Shown here piece after piece: positions 51,151 through 60,125 of a stretch of 64,000 bases of DNA. The stretch's first letter is position 1. Each line of letters begins with the position of its first letter. The notes beneath the pieces are model-generated. The model saw only the letters and a list, made by a program, of their open reading frames with translations. It was not told where the DNA came from and searched no databases. A program made the translations under genes and the position numbers. The stretch covers positions 4,464,001-4,528,000 of the forward strand of contig NZ_JALJWH010000001.1 of assembly GCF_024168825.1 (NCBI RefSeq), written 5' to 3'. Source of the DNA: Paenarthrobacter sp. A20 (GTDB lineage: Bacteria > Actinomycetota > Actinomycetes > Actinomycetales > Micrococcaceae).

Positions 51151-52041
51151 CTAAGCCCGCCGCGCCCGCGTCAGCTCAGCGCGGGCCAGCAGCTCGGCAT
51201 CCGACGGATACGCGACTTCCTCCAACACCAACGGGTGCGGTGCAGCGAGCACGGATTTGGCATCCCGCTTACGCTCCAGGAGGCGCGAGTGCAGCCAGCC
51301 CGGGGACTCCAGCTCCTCCCCCACACGCAGTGCAGATCCCACCAAGGACCGCACCATGTTGTGGCAGAAAGCATCAGCCTGCACGGTGGCAACAATGACC
51401 CCGTCGCTACCTCGTTCAAACGAGAACTTCTGCAGCTCACGGATGGTGGTGGCACCTTCCCGGGGCTTGCAGTAGGAGCGGAAGTCCTGGAGACCCAGAA
51501 GGGAAGAAGCGCCCTCGTTCATCAGCGCAACATCCAGGTCCGCCTTGTGCCACAAAGTGATTCCCCGCAGAACGGGATCCCACCGTTCCGGGCCGTCGGC
51601 AATCCGGTAACTGTACCTGCGCCACAACGCTGAAAAGCGGGCGTCGAATCCTTCCGGCGCCAGACCGGCGTCGTGCACTTCCACCGACCCGGTGAGGTCA
51701 CCGAGTATCCGGCTCAAAGCGCCACGGAGACGCCGCAAGAGCGCGACGCCGGGGTCGAGTTCGTGCCCGCGCGGCAATGAGAGCCACTCAGCTTCCGTCA
51801 GGTCCAGGTGAACTACCTGCCCGCGGGCGTGGACGCCGGCATCAGTCCGGCCGGCAACCGTCACGCGGACCGGCCGTTGCAACAGGAGCGCCAGCGCTTC
51901 TTCCAATGAACCCTGGACGGTTCGGAGACCAGGCTGAAGAGCCCACCCGCTGAACGGGCCGCCGTCGTACGAAAGATCAAGCCGGACACGCAAAAACCCG
52001 CCGCCCCCCATAACGGGGGCAGCGGGTTTTCGTTCGTTCAT
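51151..52041 (-). CDS. truA: tRNA pseudouridine synthase A
   Basis: Converts U38-U40 of tRNAs to pseudouridine. The 296-residue protein has the catalytic Asp in VTVAGRTDAGVHARGQVVHL near 60-79, FSALWRRYSYRIADGP near 131-146 and the C-terminal ADAFCHNMVRSLVGSALRVG near 219-238. The ATG at 52041 lies 32 bp after rplQ. An alternative ATG at 52011 (MGGGGFLRVRL) sits inside the rplQ terminator hairpin, and both starts are affected by that structure. Confidence 0.94.
   Translation of the reverse strand: MNERKPAAPVMGGGGFLRVRLDLSYDGGPFSGWALQPGLRTVQGSLEEALALLLQRPVRVTVAGRTDAGVHARGQVVHLDLTEAEWLSLPRGHELDPGVALLRRLRGALSRILGDLTGSVEVHDAGLAPEGFDARFSALWRRYSYRIADGPERWDPVLRGITLWHKADLDVALMNEGASSLLGLQDFRSYCKPREGATTIRELQKFSFERGSDGVIVATVQADAFCHNMVRSLVGSALRVGEELESPGWLHSRLLERKRDAKSVLAAPHPLVLEEVAYPSDAELLARAELTRARRA
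51993..52030 (-). terminator. Intrinsic-terminator-like hairpin overlapping the truA start
   Basis: The stem is AAAACCCGC (51993-52001) with GCGGGTTTT (52022-52030), one mismatch, then GCCCCC with GGGGGC, and a 6-base loop. On the minus strand it is followed by a T-tract (gcgggtttttgcg). It lies inside the first codons of truA and would end most infA-rplQ transcripts before truA. Confidence 0.82.
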
Positions 52042-52073
52042 AGACTTAAGTCTACTGTGAAGAATTCAGTGAA

Positions 52074-52634
52074 TTACTTCTTGTCCTCAGCGGCCGGAGC
52101 CTCTTCGGTTTCAGCAGCTTCAGCTTCAGTAGCTTCTGCCTCAGCGGCCGGAGCCTCTTCGGTTTCAGCAGCTTCGGTTTCTACGGCTTCGGTCTCAACG
52201 ACCTCTTCCTCGGCAGCCGGAGCAGCCTTGGCAGCGGCAGCAGTTGCTTCAGCAACAACGGCCTGCTTTGCGGAAACCGGCTCGAGAACGAGCTCGATGA
52301 CAGCCATGGGAGCGTTGTCGCCCTTGCGGTTGCCGATCTTGGTGATGCGGGTGTAGCCACCATCGCGGTTGGCAACGGCGCCGGCGATGTCGGTGAACAG
52401 CTCGTGGACAACGCCCTTGTCGCTGATCAGGCCGAGAACGCGGCGGCGGGAAGCGAGGTCGCCACGCTTGGCGAAGGTGACCAGACGCTCTGCGTACGGC
52501 TTAAGGCGCTTGGCCTTGGTGACCGTGGTGGTGATGCGCTTGTGCTCAAACAGAGCAGCTGCCAGGTTCGCGAGCATCAGGCGCTCGTGAGCCGGGCCGC
52601 CTCCGAGGCGCGGACCCTTAGTGGGGGTAGGCAT
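52074..52634 (-). CDS. rplQ: 50S ribosomal protein L17 with long acidic tail
   Basis: 186 residues. The L17 body ([59 protein letters not shown]) ends near residue 120. It is followed by about 60 residues made almost only of Ala, Glu, Thr and Val. Actinobacterial L17 tails are variable, and part of this one comes from an exact DNA repeat. It follows rpoA by 66 bp. Confidence 0.97.
   Translation of the reverse strand: MPTPTKGPRLGGGPAHERLMLANLAAALFEHKRITTTVTKAKRLKPYAERLVTFAKRGDLASRRRVLGLISDKGVVHELFTDIAGAVANRDGGYTRITKIGNRKGDNAPMAVIELVLEPVSAKQAVVAEATAAAAKAAPAAEEEVVETEAVETEAAETEEAPAAEAEATEAEAAETEEAPAAEDKK
52087..52175 (-). repeat. 35-bp direct repeat in the rplQ tail
   Basis: The 35 bp at 52087-52121 recur exactly at 52141-52175, a shift of 54 bp or 18 codons. 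Each copy encodes [12 protein letters not shown]. This suggests recent in-frame duplication by slippage or recombination. Confidence 0.9.
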
Positions 52635-52700
52635 AGTTATTTCTCCTGTTATGTAAGCCGGTCAGGTCCATCGCTGGACCCGGCGGCCAAGATCTGCTGT

Positions 52701-53711
52701 TTAGAGCTCGTCGTCGCTGAACGCGGCGTCGTCCTCTTCGATGGCTGCGGCGCGGGCTGCGAGATCGAAACCGGGAGGGGAGTCCTTGAGGGACAGACCC
52801 AGTTCCACGAGCTTTGCCTTGACCTCGTCAATGGACTTCGCACCGAAGTTACGAATGTCCATCAGGTCAGCCTCGGAGCGGGCAACGAGTTCACCCACGG
52901 TGTGGATGCCCTCACGCTTGAGGCAGTTGTAGGAACGGACGGTGAGGTCCAGATCCTCGATCGGCAGAGCCATGTCAGCTGCCAGGGCAGCGTCCGTCGG
53001 CGACGGGCCAATCTCGATACCTTCAGCTGCGGTGTTCAGCTCACGAGCCAGACCGAACAGTTCCACCAAGGTGGTGCCTGCGGAAGCAACAGCATCGCGC
53101 GGGGCGATTGCCTGCTTGGTCTCGACGTCGACAATGAGCTTGTCGAAGTCGGTGCGCTGCTCAACACGGGTAGCTTCCACGCGGAAAGTTACCTTCATGA
53201 CCGGCGAGTAGATCGAGTCAACCGGAATACGGCCGATCTCGGAGTCGCCGGACTTGTTCTGAGCTGCCGAAACGTAGCCACGGCCGCGCTCGATGGTCAG
53301 TTCGAGTTCGAACTTGCCCTTCGAGTTCAGAGTGGCAATGTGCAGATCCGGGTTGTGGAATTCGACGCCAGCCGGCGGAGCGATGTCCGCGGCGGTGACG
53401 ACTCCGGGGCCCTGCTTGCGCAGGTACGCAACAACCGGCTCATCGTGCTCGGAGGAAACCGAAAGGTTCTTGATGTTCAGGATGATCTCGGTGACATCTT
53501 CCTTGACACCCGGAACCGTGGTGAACTCGTGCAGCACGCCATCGATCCGGATGCTGGTTACAGCGGCACCGGGGATGGAGGAGAGCAGGGTACGGCGGAG
53601 GGAGTTTCCGAGGGTGTAACCGAAGCCCGGCTCCAGCGGTTCAATGATGAAACGGGAGCGGTTCTCGGATACAACTTCTTCGGACAGGGTGGGGCGCTGT
53701 GCAATGAGCAC
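52701..53711 (-). CDS. rpoA: DNA-directed RNA polymerase subunit alpha
   Basis: 336 residues. The N-terminal assembly domain ([40 protein letters not shown] type block near 32-52) and the C-terminal alpha-CTD ([40 protein letters not shown]) are complete, with an acidic end [12 protein letters not shown]. It sits 148 bp after rpsK; rpsD is absent between them, as in related Micrococcales. Confidence 0.98.
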   Translation of the reverse strand: MLIAQRPTLSEEVVSENRSRFIIEPLEPGFGYTLGNSLRRTLLSSIPGAAVTSIRIDGVLHEFTTVPGVKEDVTEIILNIKNLSVSSEHDEPVVAYLRKQGPGVVTAADIAPPAGVEFHNPDLHIATLNSKGKFELELTIERGRGYVSAAQNKSGDSEIGRIPVDSIYSPVMKVTFRVEATRVEQRTDFDKLIVDVETKQAIAPRDAVASAGTTLVELFGLARELNTAAEGIEIGPSPTDAALAADMALPIEDLDLTVRSYNCLKREGIHTVGELVARSEADLMDIRNFGAKSIDEVKAKLVELGLSLKDSPPGFDLAARAAAIEEDDAAFSDDEL

Positions 53712-53781
53712 TTAGGTTTCCTTTCGGCGAGCATCCGCTATATGACGCAACACAGGTGGTGGAAATCGGCTTCGGTTTCCA

Positions 53782-53846
53782 GCCTGACCAGCCGGGCCAT
53801 GCTGATGGAGGGCAGAACCATCCATAGCAGGCCCGGCCGGTCAGGC
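53782..53846 (-). promoter_or_regulatory. Large stem-loop in the rpsK-rpoA spacer
   Basis: A 17-bp outer stem with one mismatch (GCCTGACCAGCCGGGCC at 53782-53798 with GGCCCGGCCGGTCAGGC at 53830-53846). The 31-base loop can pair again (GATGG with CCATC). It lies 71 bp upstream of the rpoA start. It may be an attenuator, processing site or protein-binding leader. Confidence 0.7.
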
Positions 53847-53859
53847 AGGGAAGACCTAA

Positions 53860-54261
53860 TTAGACGCGGCGGCGCTTCGGCGGGCGGCAACCGTTGTGGG
53901 CGCTGGGGGTGACGTCCTGGATGGAGCCAACCTCGAGGCCAGCGGCCTGAAGCGAACGGATTGCGGTTTCGCGTCCGGATCCCGGGCCCTTGACGAATAC
54001 GTCAACCTTGCGCAGACCGTGCTCCTGAGCGCGCTTTGCAGCGGCTTCAGCAGCCATCTGGGCGGCGAAGGGAGTGGACTTACGGGAGCCCTTGAAGCCA
54101 ACCTCACCGGCGGAAGCCCATGAGATGACAGCACCGTTCGGGTCCGTGATGGACACGATGGTGTTGTTAAAGGTGCTCTTGATGTGCGCCTGGCCAAGCG
54201 CGATATTCTTCTTATCCTTGCGACGCGGCTTACGAACCGCTCCACGAGTCTTCGGGGGCAT
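53860..54261 (-). CDS. rpsK: 30S ribosomal protein S11
   Basis: 133 residues with [20 protein letters not shown] near 19-38, [20 protein letters not shown] near 55-74 and the conserved C-terminal [18 protein letters not shown]. It follows rpsM by 51 bp. Confidence 0.98.
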   Translation of the reverse strand: MPPKTRGAVRKPRRKDKKNIALGQAHIKSTFNNTIVSITDPNGAVISWASAGEVGFKGSRKSTPFAAQMAAEAAAKRAQEHGLRKVDVFVKGPGSGRETAIRSLQAAGLEVGSIQDVTPSAHNGCRPPKRRRV

Positions 54262-54312
54262 TGTTTCTCCTACAGAAAGTTATCGGGGGAAAACCGGATC
54301 AATCCCGAGGGA

Positions 54313-54690
54313 TTAACGTCCGGCCTTCTTCTTGCCGGCGACGGTGCGCTTCGGGCCCTTGCGGGTACGAGCGTTGGTCTTCGTACGCTGTCCGCGTACG
54401 GGCAGGCCCTTGCGGTGGCGCAGGCCTTCGTAGCTGCCGATTTCTACCTTGCGGCGGATGTCGGCGGCTACCTCGCGGCGAAGGTCACCCTCAACCTTGT
54501 AGTTGCCTTCAATGTAGTCACGCAGCTGGACCAGCTCGGCGTCAGTCAGGTCCTTGACGCGAACGTCAGCGCTGATGCCGGTGGCAGCCAGGGTTTCGTG
54601 TGCACGGGTCTTGCCCACGCCGTAGATGTAAGTAAGCGCAATTTCCAACCGCTTTTCGCGGGGAATGTCTACGCCAGCGAGACGAGCCAT
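54313..54690 (-). CDS. rpsM: 30S ribosomal protein S13
   Basis: 125 residues starting [20 protein letters not shown]. It contains the H2TH-type [20 protein letters not shown] and a basic C-terminal [20 protein letters not shown]. The longer in-frame start at 54807 would run through a structured leader and is rejected. Confidence 0.98.
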   Translation of the reverse strand: MARLAGVDIPREKRLEIALTYIYGVGKTRAHETLAATGISADVRVKDLTDAELVQLRDYIEGNYKVEGDLRREVAADIRRKVEIGSYEGLRHRKGLPVRGQRTKTNARTRKGPKRTVAGKKKAGR

Positions 54691-54719
54691 AGTGGCAGTA
54701 CTCCTTGAATAAACCGGAG

Positions 54720-54766
54720 GTCGTAGGCAGTACACCCACACGTTCAGTGTGGCCCCAGCCTCCGAC
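54720..54766 (-). promoter_or_regulatory. Structured leader hairpin before rpsM
   Basis: An outer stem GTCGTAGGC (54720-54728) with GCCTCCGAC (54758-54766), 8 of 9 paired, and an inner stem CCACAC (54736-54741) with GTGTGG (54747-54752). It lies in the 196-bp rpmJ-rpsM spacer, which is long for a ribosomal operon. Confidence 0.55.
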
Positions 54767-54886
54767 CGGGGGTTCGCTGACCAGGCTCTGTAGTGCAGTC
54801 CTGGCACAGCTTGTGCTGCCTTTATTTACTTGCGTGGGCTAGCAGCCCAGGTTTGCCCTTGCGGGCGCTGATTCCCGAAAGGGGAA

Positions 54887-55000
54887 TTAGCCCTGGCGCT
54901 GCTTGTGGCGCGGGTTCTCGCAGATCACCATGACCCGGCCGTTACGGCGGATCACTTTGCACTTGTCGCAGATCTGCTTGACGCTCGGCTTGACCTTCAT
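54887..55000 (-). CDS. rpmJ: 50S ribosomal protein L36 (zinc-binding form)
   Basis: 37 residues, [20 protein letters not shown] then [17 protein letters not shown]. The zinc ligands Cys11, Cys14, Cys27 and His32 are all present, unlike the cysteine-free copy at 10765-10887. It lies 72 bp after infA. Confidence 0.97.
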   Translation of the reverse strand: MKVKPSVKQICDKCKVIRRNGRVMVICENPRHKQRQG

Positions 55001-55072
55001 GGCGTTCCTTTGCGTGTTTTGCAGTTGATCTGCTGGAGCGGCTTAGGCACTATTGCCTTGCCGCCCAGCAAT

Positions 55073-55294
55073 TTACTTGTAGCGGTAGACGATACGACCA
55101 CGTGTGAGGTCGTATGGGCTCAGCTCCACCACTACCCGGTCCTCGGGGAGGATTCGAATGTAGTGCTGTCGCATCTTCCCAGAGATGTGTGCGAGAACGA
55201 CGTGCTTATTGGTGAGCTCAACACGAAACATCGCATTGGGCAGCGCCTCAGTCACAACGCCCTCGATCTCAATGACCCCGTCCTTCTTGGCCAT
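55073..55294 (-). CDS. infA: Translation initiation factor IF-1
   Basis: 73 residues of S1/OB fold: [40 protein letters not shown] and the end [11 protein letters not shown]. First visible gene of the infA-rpmJ-rpsM-rpsK-rpoA-rplQ-truA operon; its promoter lies in the 194-bp spacer at 55295-55488. Confidence 0.97.
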   Translation of the reverse strand: MAKKDGVIEIEGVVTEALPNAMFRVELTNKHVVLAHISGKMRQHYIRILPEDRVVVELSPYDLTRGRIVYRYK

Positions 55295-55488
55295 ATCCTC
55301 CGCTAACTGTTGTTTGCCACCGTCCTTCAGTTAGGCACCGAAGATCCAGCGGACGTTTTTTGTTTGCTTGGCTCTCTTGAACCACGACACTAAAAAGGGC
55401 GTGGCTGCACAGACAACCAACAAATAACTCTACGCCAATGAGGCCGGAAAGTTAAATCCGTCCATGGTAGCGCAAGCGTCCGCCGCCG

Positions 55489-56439
55489 TCACTCCCCCGC
55501 CGGCTGGAAGGCAGGGAATTCACCGGCCGTTGTGGTGACGCTTTCAGCAGATGTCACACCGTCCAGAATCGCCAGGCGGACCACTTCCGCCGCGGCGCTT
55601 TGCAGCGTGATCAGAGAGACTTGCCGCGCTTGTTCAGTACTGCGGTCAAGCACGACGGCGCCCGTCGCCAACGCGAACACGGTATCGCCGTCGGCCAAAG
55701 TATGGGACGGATCCAAAGCCCGGGCCAATCCGGCATGTCCGGCAGAAGCAGTCCGCTTGCACTCGGCCACATCCAGCACGGCATTCGTCGCAATCACTAC
55801 GAGCGTTGTATTGAGCCCCTGCGGAGGAACGGCCGAACGCGCAGCGGGCCTCAGGTCTACCCGGCCAAACACCGGCGCCCCGAGTGCGTTCACTACCGCC
55901 AGCGCACCAACAACCACCCCGCCCTCGAGAGTGATCGACGAGGTACCGATCCCGCCCTTGAAATGCCCGCGCGCTATGACGGCACCAGCGCCGGCCCCGA
56001 CATTTCCACGCTCGACGGCGGCATGGTCGCCTGAGGCGAACGCTGCGGCGGCTGCCTGGTAACCCATGTCGGCGCCGGGCCGAGCTTTGACGTCGCCACC
56101 CCGCCCGAGGTCGAAGATGGCCGCAGCGGGAACAATCGGCACCACGGTCCCCGGAACAGCAAAGCCCCTACCCTGCTCCTCACACCACAGTTGGGCACCC
56201 CCTGCCGATGCCAGCCCAAAGGCGCTGCCCCCGGTCAGCACCACGGCATCCACGGTTGATACCAGGGTGGTCGGATCCAGTGCGTCGGTCTCATGCGTCC
56301 CTGGGCCTCCCCCGCGCACATCCACAGACCCCACGGTCCCCACCGGAGGAAGGACGACAGTCACCCCGGAAAGCCACCCCTCCCCCACCCTCTGCACATG
56401 CCCAACCCGCATGCCGGCAACATCGGTGATCGAATTCAT
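55489..56439 (-). CDS. P1 family peptidase (S58, DmpA-type N-terminal nucleophile aminopeptidase)
   Basis: A 316-residue self-cleaving Ntn hydrolase. The start is ATG at 56439 (MNSITDVAGMRVGHVQRV). The family motif GSVDVRGGGPGTHETDALDP is at 38-57, and the cleavage/nucleophile site is LNTTLVVIATNA with the likely cut between Asn210 and Thr211. Relatives cleave N-terminal D-amino acids or beta-aminopeptides; the substrate here is unknown. A GTG at 56454 is an alternative start. It is divergent from the sugar transporter operon. Confidence 0.9.
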   Translation of the reverse strand: MNSITDVAGMRVGHVQRVGEGWLSGVTVVLPPVGTVGSVDVRGGGPGTHETDALDPTTLVSTVDAVVLTGGSAFGLASAGGAQLWCEEQGRGFAVPGTVVPIVPAAAIFDLGRGGDVKARPGADMGYQAAAAAFASGDHAAVERGNVGAGAGAVIARGHFKGGIGTSSITLEGGVVVGALAVVNALGAPVFGRVDLRPAARSAVPPQGLNTTLVVIATNAVLDVAECKRTASAGHAGLARALDPSHTLADGDTVFALATGAVVLDRSTEQARQVSLITLQSAAAEVVRLAILDGVTSAESVTTTAGEFPAFQPAGE

Positions 56440-56771
56440 GGCTCCATTCTCCACCCGCCGGGAGCCGAACGAACTGGAGGTGCGCCGGGACCCGGGAGCG
56501 CGCGTCTAAGGGAGGCACGACCGAGCGCGCCGAGGGTCGCGGCGTGCCGGCAGGCGCGCCGGTGCGCAGACCGAGGCAAAGTGGGAGTCGAGCCTCAAAT
56601 ACGAACACTCGTGTAACGCCGAGTAAACGGGTTCGGAAGTGTAAGCCAACTATCGCTACGGGGCACTGTTTTGGCCCGAACAGGGACATTGGGTGTGGTG
56701 AGCTAGGCCTGTCTTCGCCGCCCCGGTCCGGGAGCTGGCACCCCACGTTCGCCCGAAACCGTAAGTGACCC
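56440..56771. other. GC-rich spacer between the P1 peptidase and sugar ABC genes
   Basis: 332 bp without a supported gene. The part at about 56490-56600 is very GC-rich and palindromic (gcgcgc, gccggc and ggcgcgcc motifs close together) and looks like an interspersed intergenic repeat. The part at 56600-56771 is less GC-rich and must hold the transporter promoter. No clear LacI-type operator was found. The only long open frame across it (56291-56773, minus) overlaps the peptidase and is rejected. Confidence 0.5.
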
Positions 56772-57758
56772 ATGACTACCCGACAGATTCACAGCAGCAC
56801 CGCCCCTGCAGGCATGCCGGACCACGCGCCGCCGGTCCCGCCAGCCGCGGCAGAACAGCCCCAGCCGGAGAGACGGCGCTGGTCCGGCCGCAGCCGGAAG
56901 GACTTCCTGGTCTTCCTTGCCATGGCTTTGCCCAACCTGGTGCTGATCGGCACCTTTACGTATTGGCCGTTGATCAACAACATCTATTACTCCACGTTGG
57001 ATTGGACGCTGGGTTCGGCCTCGGCCACAGTTGTCGGGCTCCAGAATTACGTCATCTTCTTCACCGGCGAGGATGCGCCAAAGGTTCTGGGGACCACTGC
57101 CATCTTCACGCTGGTGACCGTTGGCGGTTCCATGGTGCTCGGCCTGCTGGTTGCCCTGGCGCTGAACTCCAAGGTTCGCGGCACCACGTTCGCGAGGTCT
57201 GCAGTGTTCGCGCCATATGTGCTGTCGGGAGTAGGAGTCGGACTGGTGTGGCTCTTCATTTTCGATCCCGGATACGGAGTCCTTGCCTGGATCCTGCGTG
57301 GGTTGGGCCAGCAGAGCCCGCAGTGGATCAACGATCCACAGCTCTCCTTGGTGATGGTGATCATTGTGTACATCTGGAAGAACCTCGGCTATTGCGCGGT
57401 GGTTTACTTGGCCGGCCTGCAGTCCCTTCCCCGCGACGTCATGGAGGCTGCGGCGCTGGACGGGGCAAACGGAGTACGCCGGTTCCTCAACATCTCCCTG
57501 CCGCTGCTATCCCCCACCACGTTCTTCCTGTTGATCACCACCATGCTCAGTTCGCTGCAGGCCTTCGACCTCATCAGGATCATGACTCCGCTGGGCAACG
57601 GCACCAGCACGCTGATTTACGAGGCGTATCTTCAAGCCTTCGGCGCCTATAACCGGGCAGGCTACTCGGCTGCGATCTCGGTGATCCTTTTCGCCATCCT
57701 GCTGATCATGACGGTTATCCAACTGCGGTTCGTTGAGCGAAAGGTCCACTATTCATGA
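56772..57758 (+). CDS. Sugar ABC transporter permease (MalF/UgpA-like)
   Basis: A 328-residue permease with six predicted spans after a 45-residue Pro/Arg-rich cytoplasmic N-terminus. The EAA loop reads VMEAAALDGANGVRRFLNIS near 231-250, the site where the ATPase docks. First gene of permease-permease-binding protein; the ATG follows GTAAGTGACCC. No ATPase gene is in the operon, so a shared MsiK-type ATPase elsewhere is likely. Confidence 0.93.
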   Translation: MTTRQIHSSTAPAGMPDHAPPVPPAAAEQPQPERRRWSGRSRKDFLVFLAMALPNLVLIGTFTYWPLINNIYYSTLDWTLGSASATVVGLQNYVIFFTGEDAPKVLGTTAIFTLVTVGGSMVLGLLVALALNSKVRGTTFARSAVFAPYVLSGVGVGLVWLFIFDPGYGVLAWILRGLGQQSPQWINDPQLSLVMVIIVYIWKNLGYCAVVYLAGLQSLPRDVMEAAALDGANGVRRFLNISLPLLSPTTFFLLITTMLSSLQAFDLIRIMTPLGNGTSTLIYEAYLQAFGAYNRAGYSAAISVILFAILLIMTVIQLRFVERKVHYS

Positions 57759-58663
57759 GCGCACCGTCACCAGCCGCCGTCGTGGTTTCTTCGCAGGAGA
57801 GCGAACAGCACGAGCCTCCGCGCCCTTTCTCCAGTGCCAACCTGCTCCAGACCGTGGCCACCAACTACGTCCCGTTGATCATCGCCACGCTGGTGGTGTT
57901 CCTGCCCCTGCTCTGGATGTTGCTGAGTTCCTTCAAGCAGCCTGGGGAAATCGTCACCATGGATCTGAAGATTCTGCCGGAGTCCCTGAACCTGGAGAAT
58001 TACGCAACGGCGATGACCACCGTCCCGTTTGCGCAGTTCTTCGCCAACAGCCTGATCGTCACCGTGGTGGGTTCTTCCATCAAGGTCATCCTGGCCATCC
58101 TGACGGCATACGCGTTGGTGTTCGTGCGCTTCCCGTTCAAGAACGTGATCTTCGTGCTGATCCTGGTGGCGCTCATGGTTCCGGCGCAGGTTTCCATCCT
58201 TCCCAACTACATCCTCATCGCTGGAATGGGCGGGAAAAACACGTTGTGGGGCATCATCCTCCCGGGCCTCGGCACGGCGTTTGGGACCTTCCTGCTGCGG
58301 CAGCACTTCCTTACACTGCCGCCGGCCATCCTTGAAGCGGCCGAAATCGATGGCGCCGGCCATTGGCGGCGCCTGTGGCAGATCATCGTGCCGGTGTCTG
58401 TTCCGTCGATTGCCACGGTCGCTTTGGTAACGGTGGTCAGCGAGTGGAACGACTACATTTGGCCGCTCATCATCACGGACCGCCCTGAAACCATGACGCT
58501 CCCCGTGGGCCTGACGTTGCTGCAGAACTCCGAGGGCAACGGGGCAGGCTGGGGAATCCTCATGGCCGGAGCCGTTCTGGTGATCGTCCCCATCCTGCTG
58601 GTGTTCGCCGCACTCCAGCGTTACATCGTTGCCGGGCTGACCCAGGGCAGCGTCACCGGCTGA
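57755..58663 (+). CDS. Sugar ABC transporter permease (MalG/UgpE-like)
   Basis: A 302-residue second permease. The EAA loop is ILEAAEIDGAGHWRRLWQII near 192-211. Six spans follow a 35-residue N-terminus. It overlaps the first permease by 4 bp (ATGA). Confidence 0.93.
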   Translation: MSAPSPAAVVVSSQESEQHEPPRPFSSANLLQTVATNYVPLIIATLVVFLPLLWMLLSSFKQPGEIVTMDLKILPESLNLENYATAMTTVPFAQFFANSLIVTVVGSSIKVILAILTAYALVFVRFPFKNVIFVLILVALMVPAQVSILPNYILIAGMGGKNTLWGIILPGLGTAFGTFLLRQHFLTLPPAILEAAEIDGAGHWRRLWQIIVPVSVPSIATVALVTVVSEWNDYIWPLIITDRPETMTLPVGLTLLQNSEGNGAGWGILMAGAVLVIVPILLVFAALQRYIVAGLTQGSVTG

Positions 58664-58715
58664 TTTTCTCCACCCGCACTATTCGCATCGAAGTAACTTA
58701 TTGAGAGGAAGCACC

Positions 58716-60062
58716 ATGCGTACCAACCTTGACCGCCGCCATTTCCTGGGGCTGGCAGGCCTTGGAGCCGGAGCAGCGGCCCTGGCCGCCTGTGGCGGGC
58801 CCTCGACGGCGGGCACGGCAGACGCCGTCGACACTGCAACCATCGACTTCACCGGAGTGAAACCCGCTGCGTCCATCGATTTCTGGACGAACCACCCGGG
58901 CAAGTCCCAGGACGTTGAGAAGGCGATCATTGAGAAGTTCCACGCCAAGTTCCCGGACATCAAGGTCAAGCTCGTCACGGCCGGCGCCAACTACGAGGAA
59001 ATTGCCCAGAAGTTCCAGACATCCCAGGCAGCCAAGACCGGCCTGCCGGGCCTGGTGGTCCTCTCGGACGTGTGGTGGTTCCGCTACTTCTCCAACGGCA
59101 GCATCATCCCCATCGATGGTTTGGTAAAGCAGTTGGACATCAAGATCGACGATTTCCAGAAGTCACTGGTTGACGACTACAAGTACGACGACAAGCAGTG
59201 GGCACTCCCCTATGGCCGCTCCACACCGTTGTTCTATTACAACAAGGATCACTTCAAGGCAGCCGGCCTTCCGGATCGTGCGCCGGCAACCTGGCAGGAA
59301 TTCGCCGACTGGGCCCCGAAGCTGAAGGCCACGTCCGGCGCCCAGTACGCGTACATCTACCCCGCCCTCGCTGGCTACGCGGGCTGGACCCTGCAGAACA
59401 ACCTGTGGGGCTGGGGCGGCAGCTGGTCCAAGGACTGGGACATCACGTGCGATTCCAAAGAGTCCGTTGCGGCACTCCAATGGGCACAGGATTCCATCTA
59501 CAAGGACGCCTGGGCAGGTGTTTCCTCCAAGGAAGCAGCCGATGACTTTGCCGCCGGCATCACCTCGTCCACCATCTCCTCAACCGGCTCGCTGCTCGGT
59601 GTCCTGAAGGCGGCCACGTTCAATGTGGGCGTTGGCTTCCTTCCGGGCGGTCCCGAGGCGCCCAGCGGAGTCTGCCCCACCGGCGGCGCCGGCCTCGGCA
59701 TCCCCAGCGGCATCACCAAGGAGGAACAGCTGGCAGCGGCAACGTTCCTGAAATTCATGACGGAGCCGGAGAACACGGCCGCGTTCTCCGCCGCAACTGG
59801 ATACATGCCAACACGGCTGTCAGCCGATATGTCGGCCGTTCTCGCCGCCACACCGCAGATCAAGACCGCCATGGACCAACTCTCAGTCACCAAGGTCCAG
59901 GACAACGCACGCGTGTTCCTGCCGGGCGCCGACCAGGAAATGGCCAAGGCCGCAGCCAAGATCCTGACGCAGCGGGGCGACGTCCAAGCAACCATGACCG
60001 AGTTGAAGAAGACCCTCGAGGGCATCTACACCAAGGACGTGAAGCCGAAGCTGAAGGCCTGA
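58716..60062 (+). CDS. Sugar ABC transporter substrate-binding lipoprotein
   Basis: A 448-residue extracellular binding protein. The N-terminus carries a twin-arginine-like DRRHFLGLAG and a lipobox LAAC (Cys26), so it is exported and anchored. The UgpB-type body has FWTNHPGKSQDVEKAIIEKF near 54, LPYGRSTPLFYYNKDHFKAA near 165 and EEQLAAATFLKFMTEPEN near 334. UgpB relatives bind disaccharides or glycerol-3-phosphate; the ligand is unknown. The start at 58716 follows GAGAGGAAGCACC. Confidence 0.92.
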   Translation: MRTNLDRRHFLGLAGLGAGAAALAACGGPSTAGTADAVDTATIDFTGVKPAASIDFWTNHPGKSQDVEKAIIEKFHAKFPDIKVKLVTAGANYEEIAQKFQTSQAAKTGLPGLVVLSDVWWFRYFSNGSIIPIDGLVKQLDIKIDDFQKSLVDDYKYDDKQWALPYGRSTPLFYYNKDHFKAAGLPDRAPATWQEFADWAPKLKATSGAQYAYIYPALAGYAGWTLQNNLWGWGGSWSKDWDITCDSKESVAALQWAQDSIYKDAWAGVSSKEAADDFAAGITSSTISSTGSLLGVLKAATFNVGVGFLPGGPEAPSGVCPTGGAGLGIPSGITKEEQLAAATFLKFMTEPENTAAFSAATGYMPTRLSADMSAVLAATPQIKTAMDQLSVTKVQDNARVFLPGADQEMAKAAAKILTQRGDVQATMTELKKTLEGIYTKDVKPKLKA

Positions 60063-60077
60063 TTCCTTCGGCAGGTA

Positions 60078-60117
60078 TGGGAAGAGCCGGGCTGCTTCAG
60101 CAGCCCGGCTCTTCCCA
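60078..60117. terminator. Bidirectional terminator between the binding protein gene and map
   Basis: A perfect 18-bp stem (60078-60095 with 60100-60117, TGGGAAGAGCCGGGCTGC type) and a TTCA loop between convergent genes. Confidence 0.9.
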
Positions 60118-60125
60118 TGCAGGTG

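Noticed and set aside
52404-53912. A 502-codon plus-strand open frame
   Set aside because: It is antisense to rplQ and rpoA.
56600-56771. A LacI-type operator before the sugar ABC genes
   Set aside because: Only weak 6-bp inverted repeats (gttcgg and ccgaac) far apart were found, below what supports a site.
56291-56773. A 160-codon minus-strand open frame across the GC-rich spacer
   Set aside because: It overlaps the P1 peptidase in another frame, is rich in Arg/Pro and has no domain; it is more likely repeat sequence.
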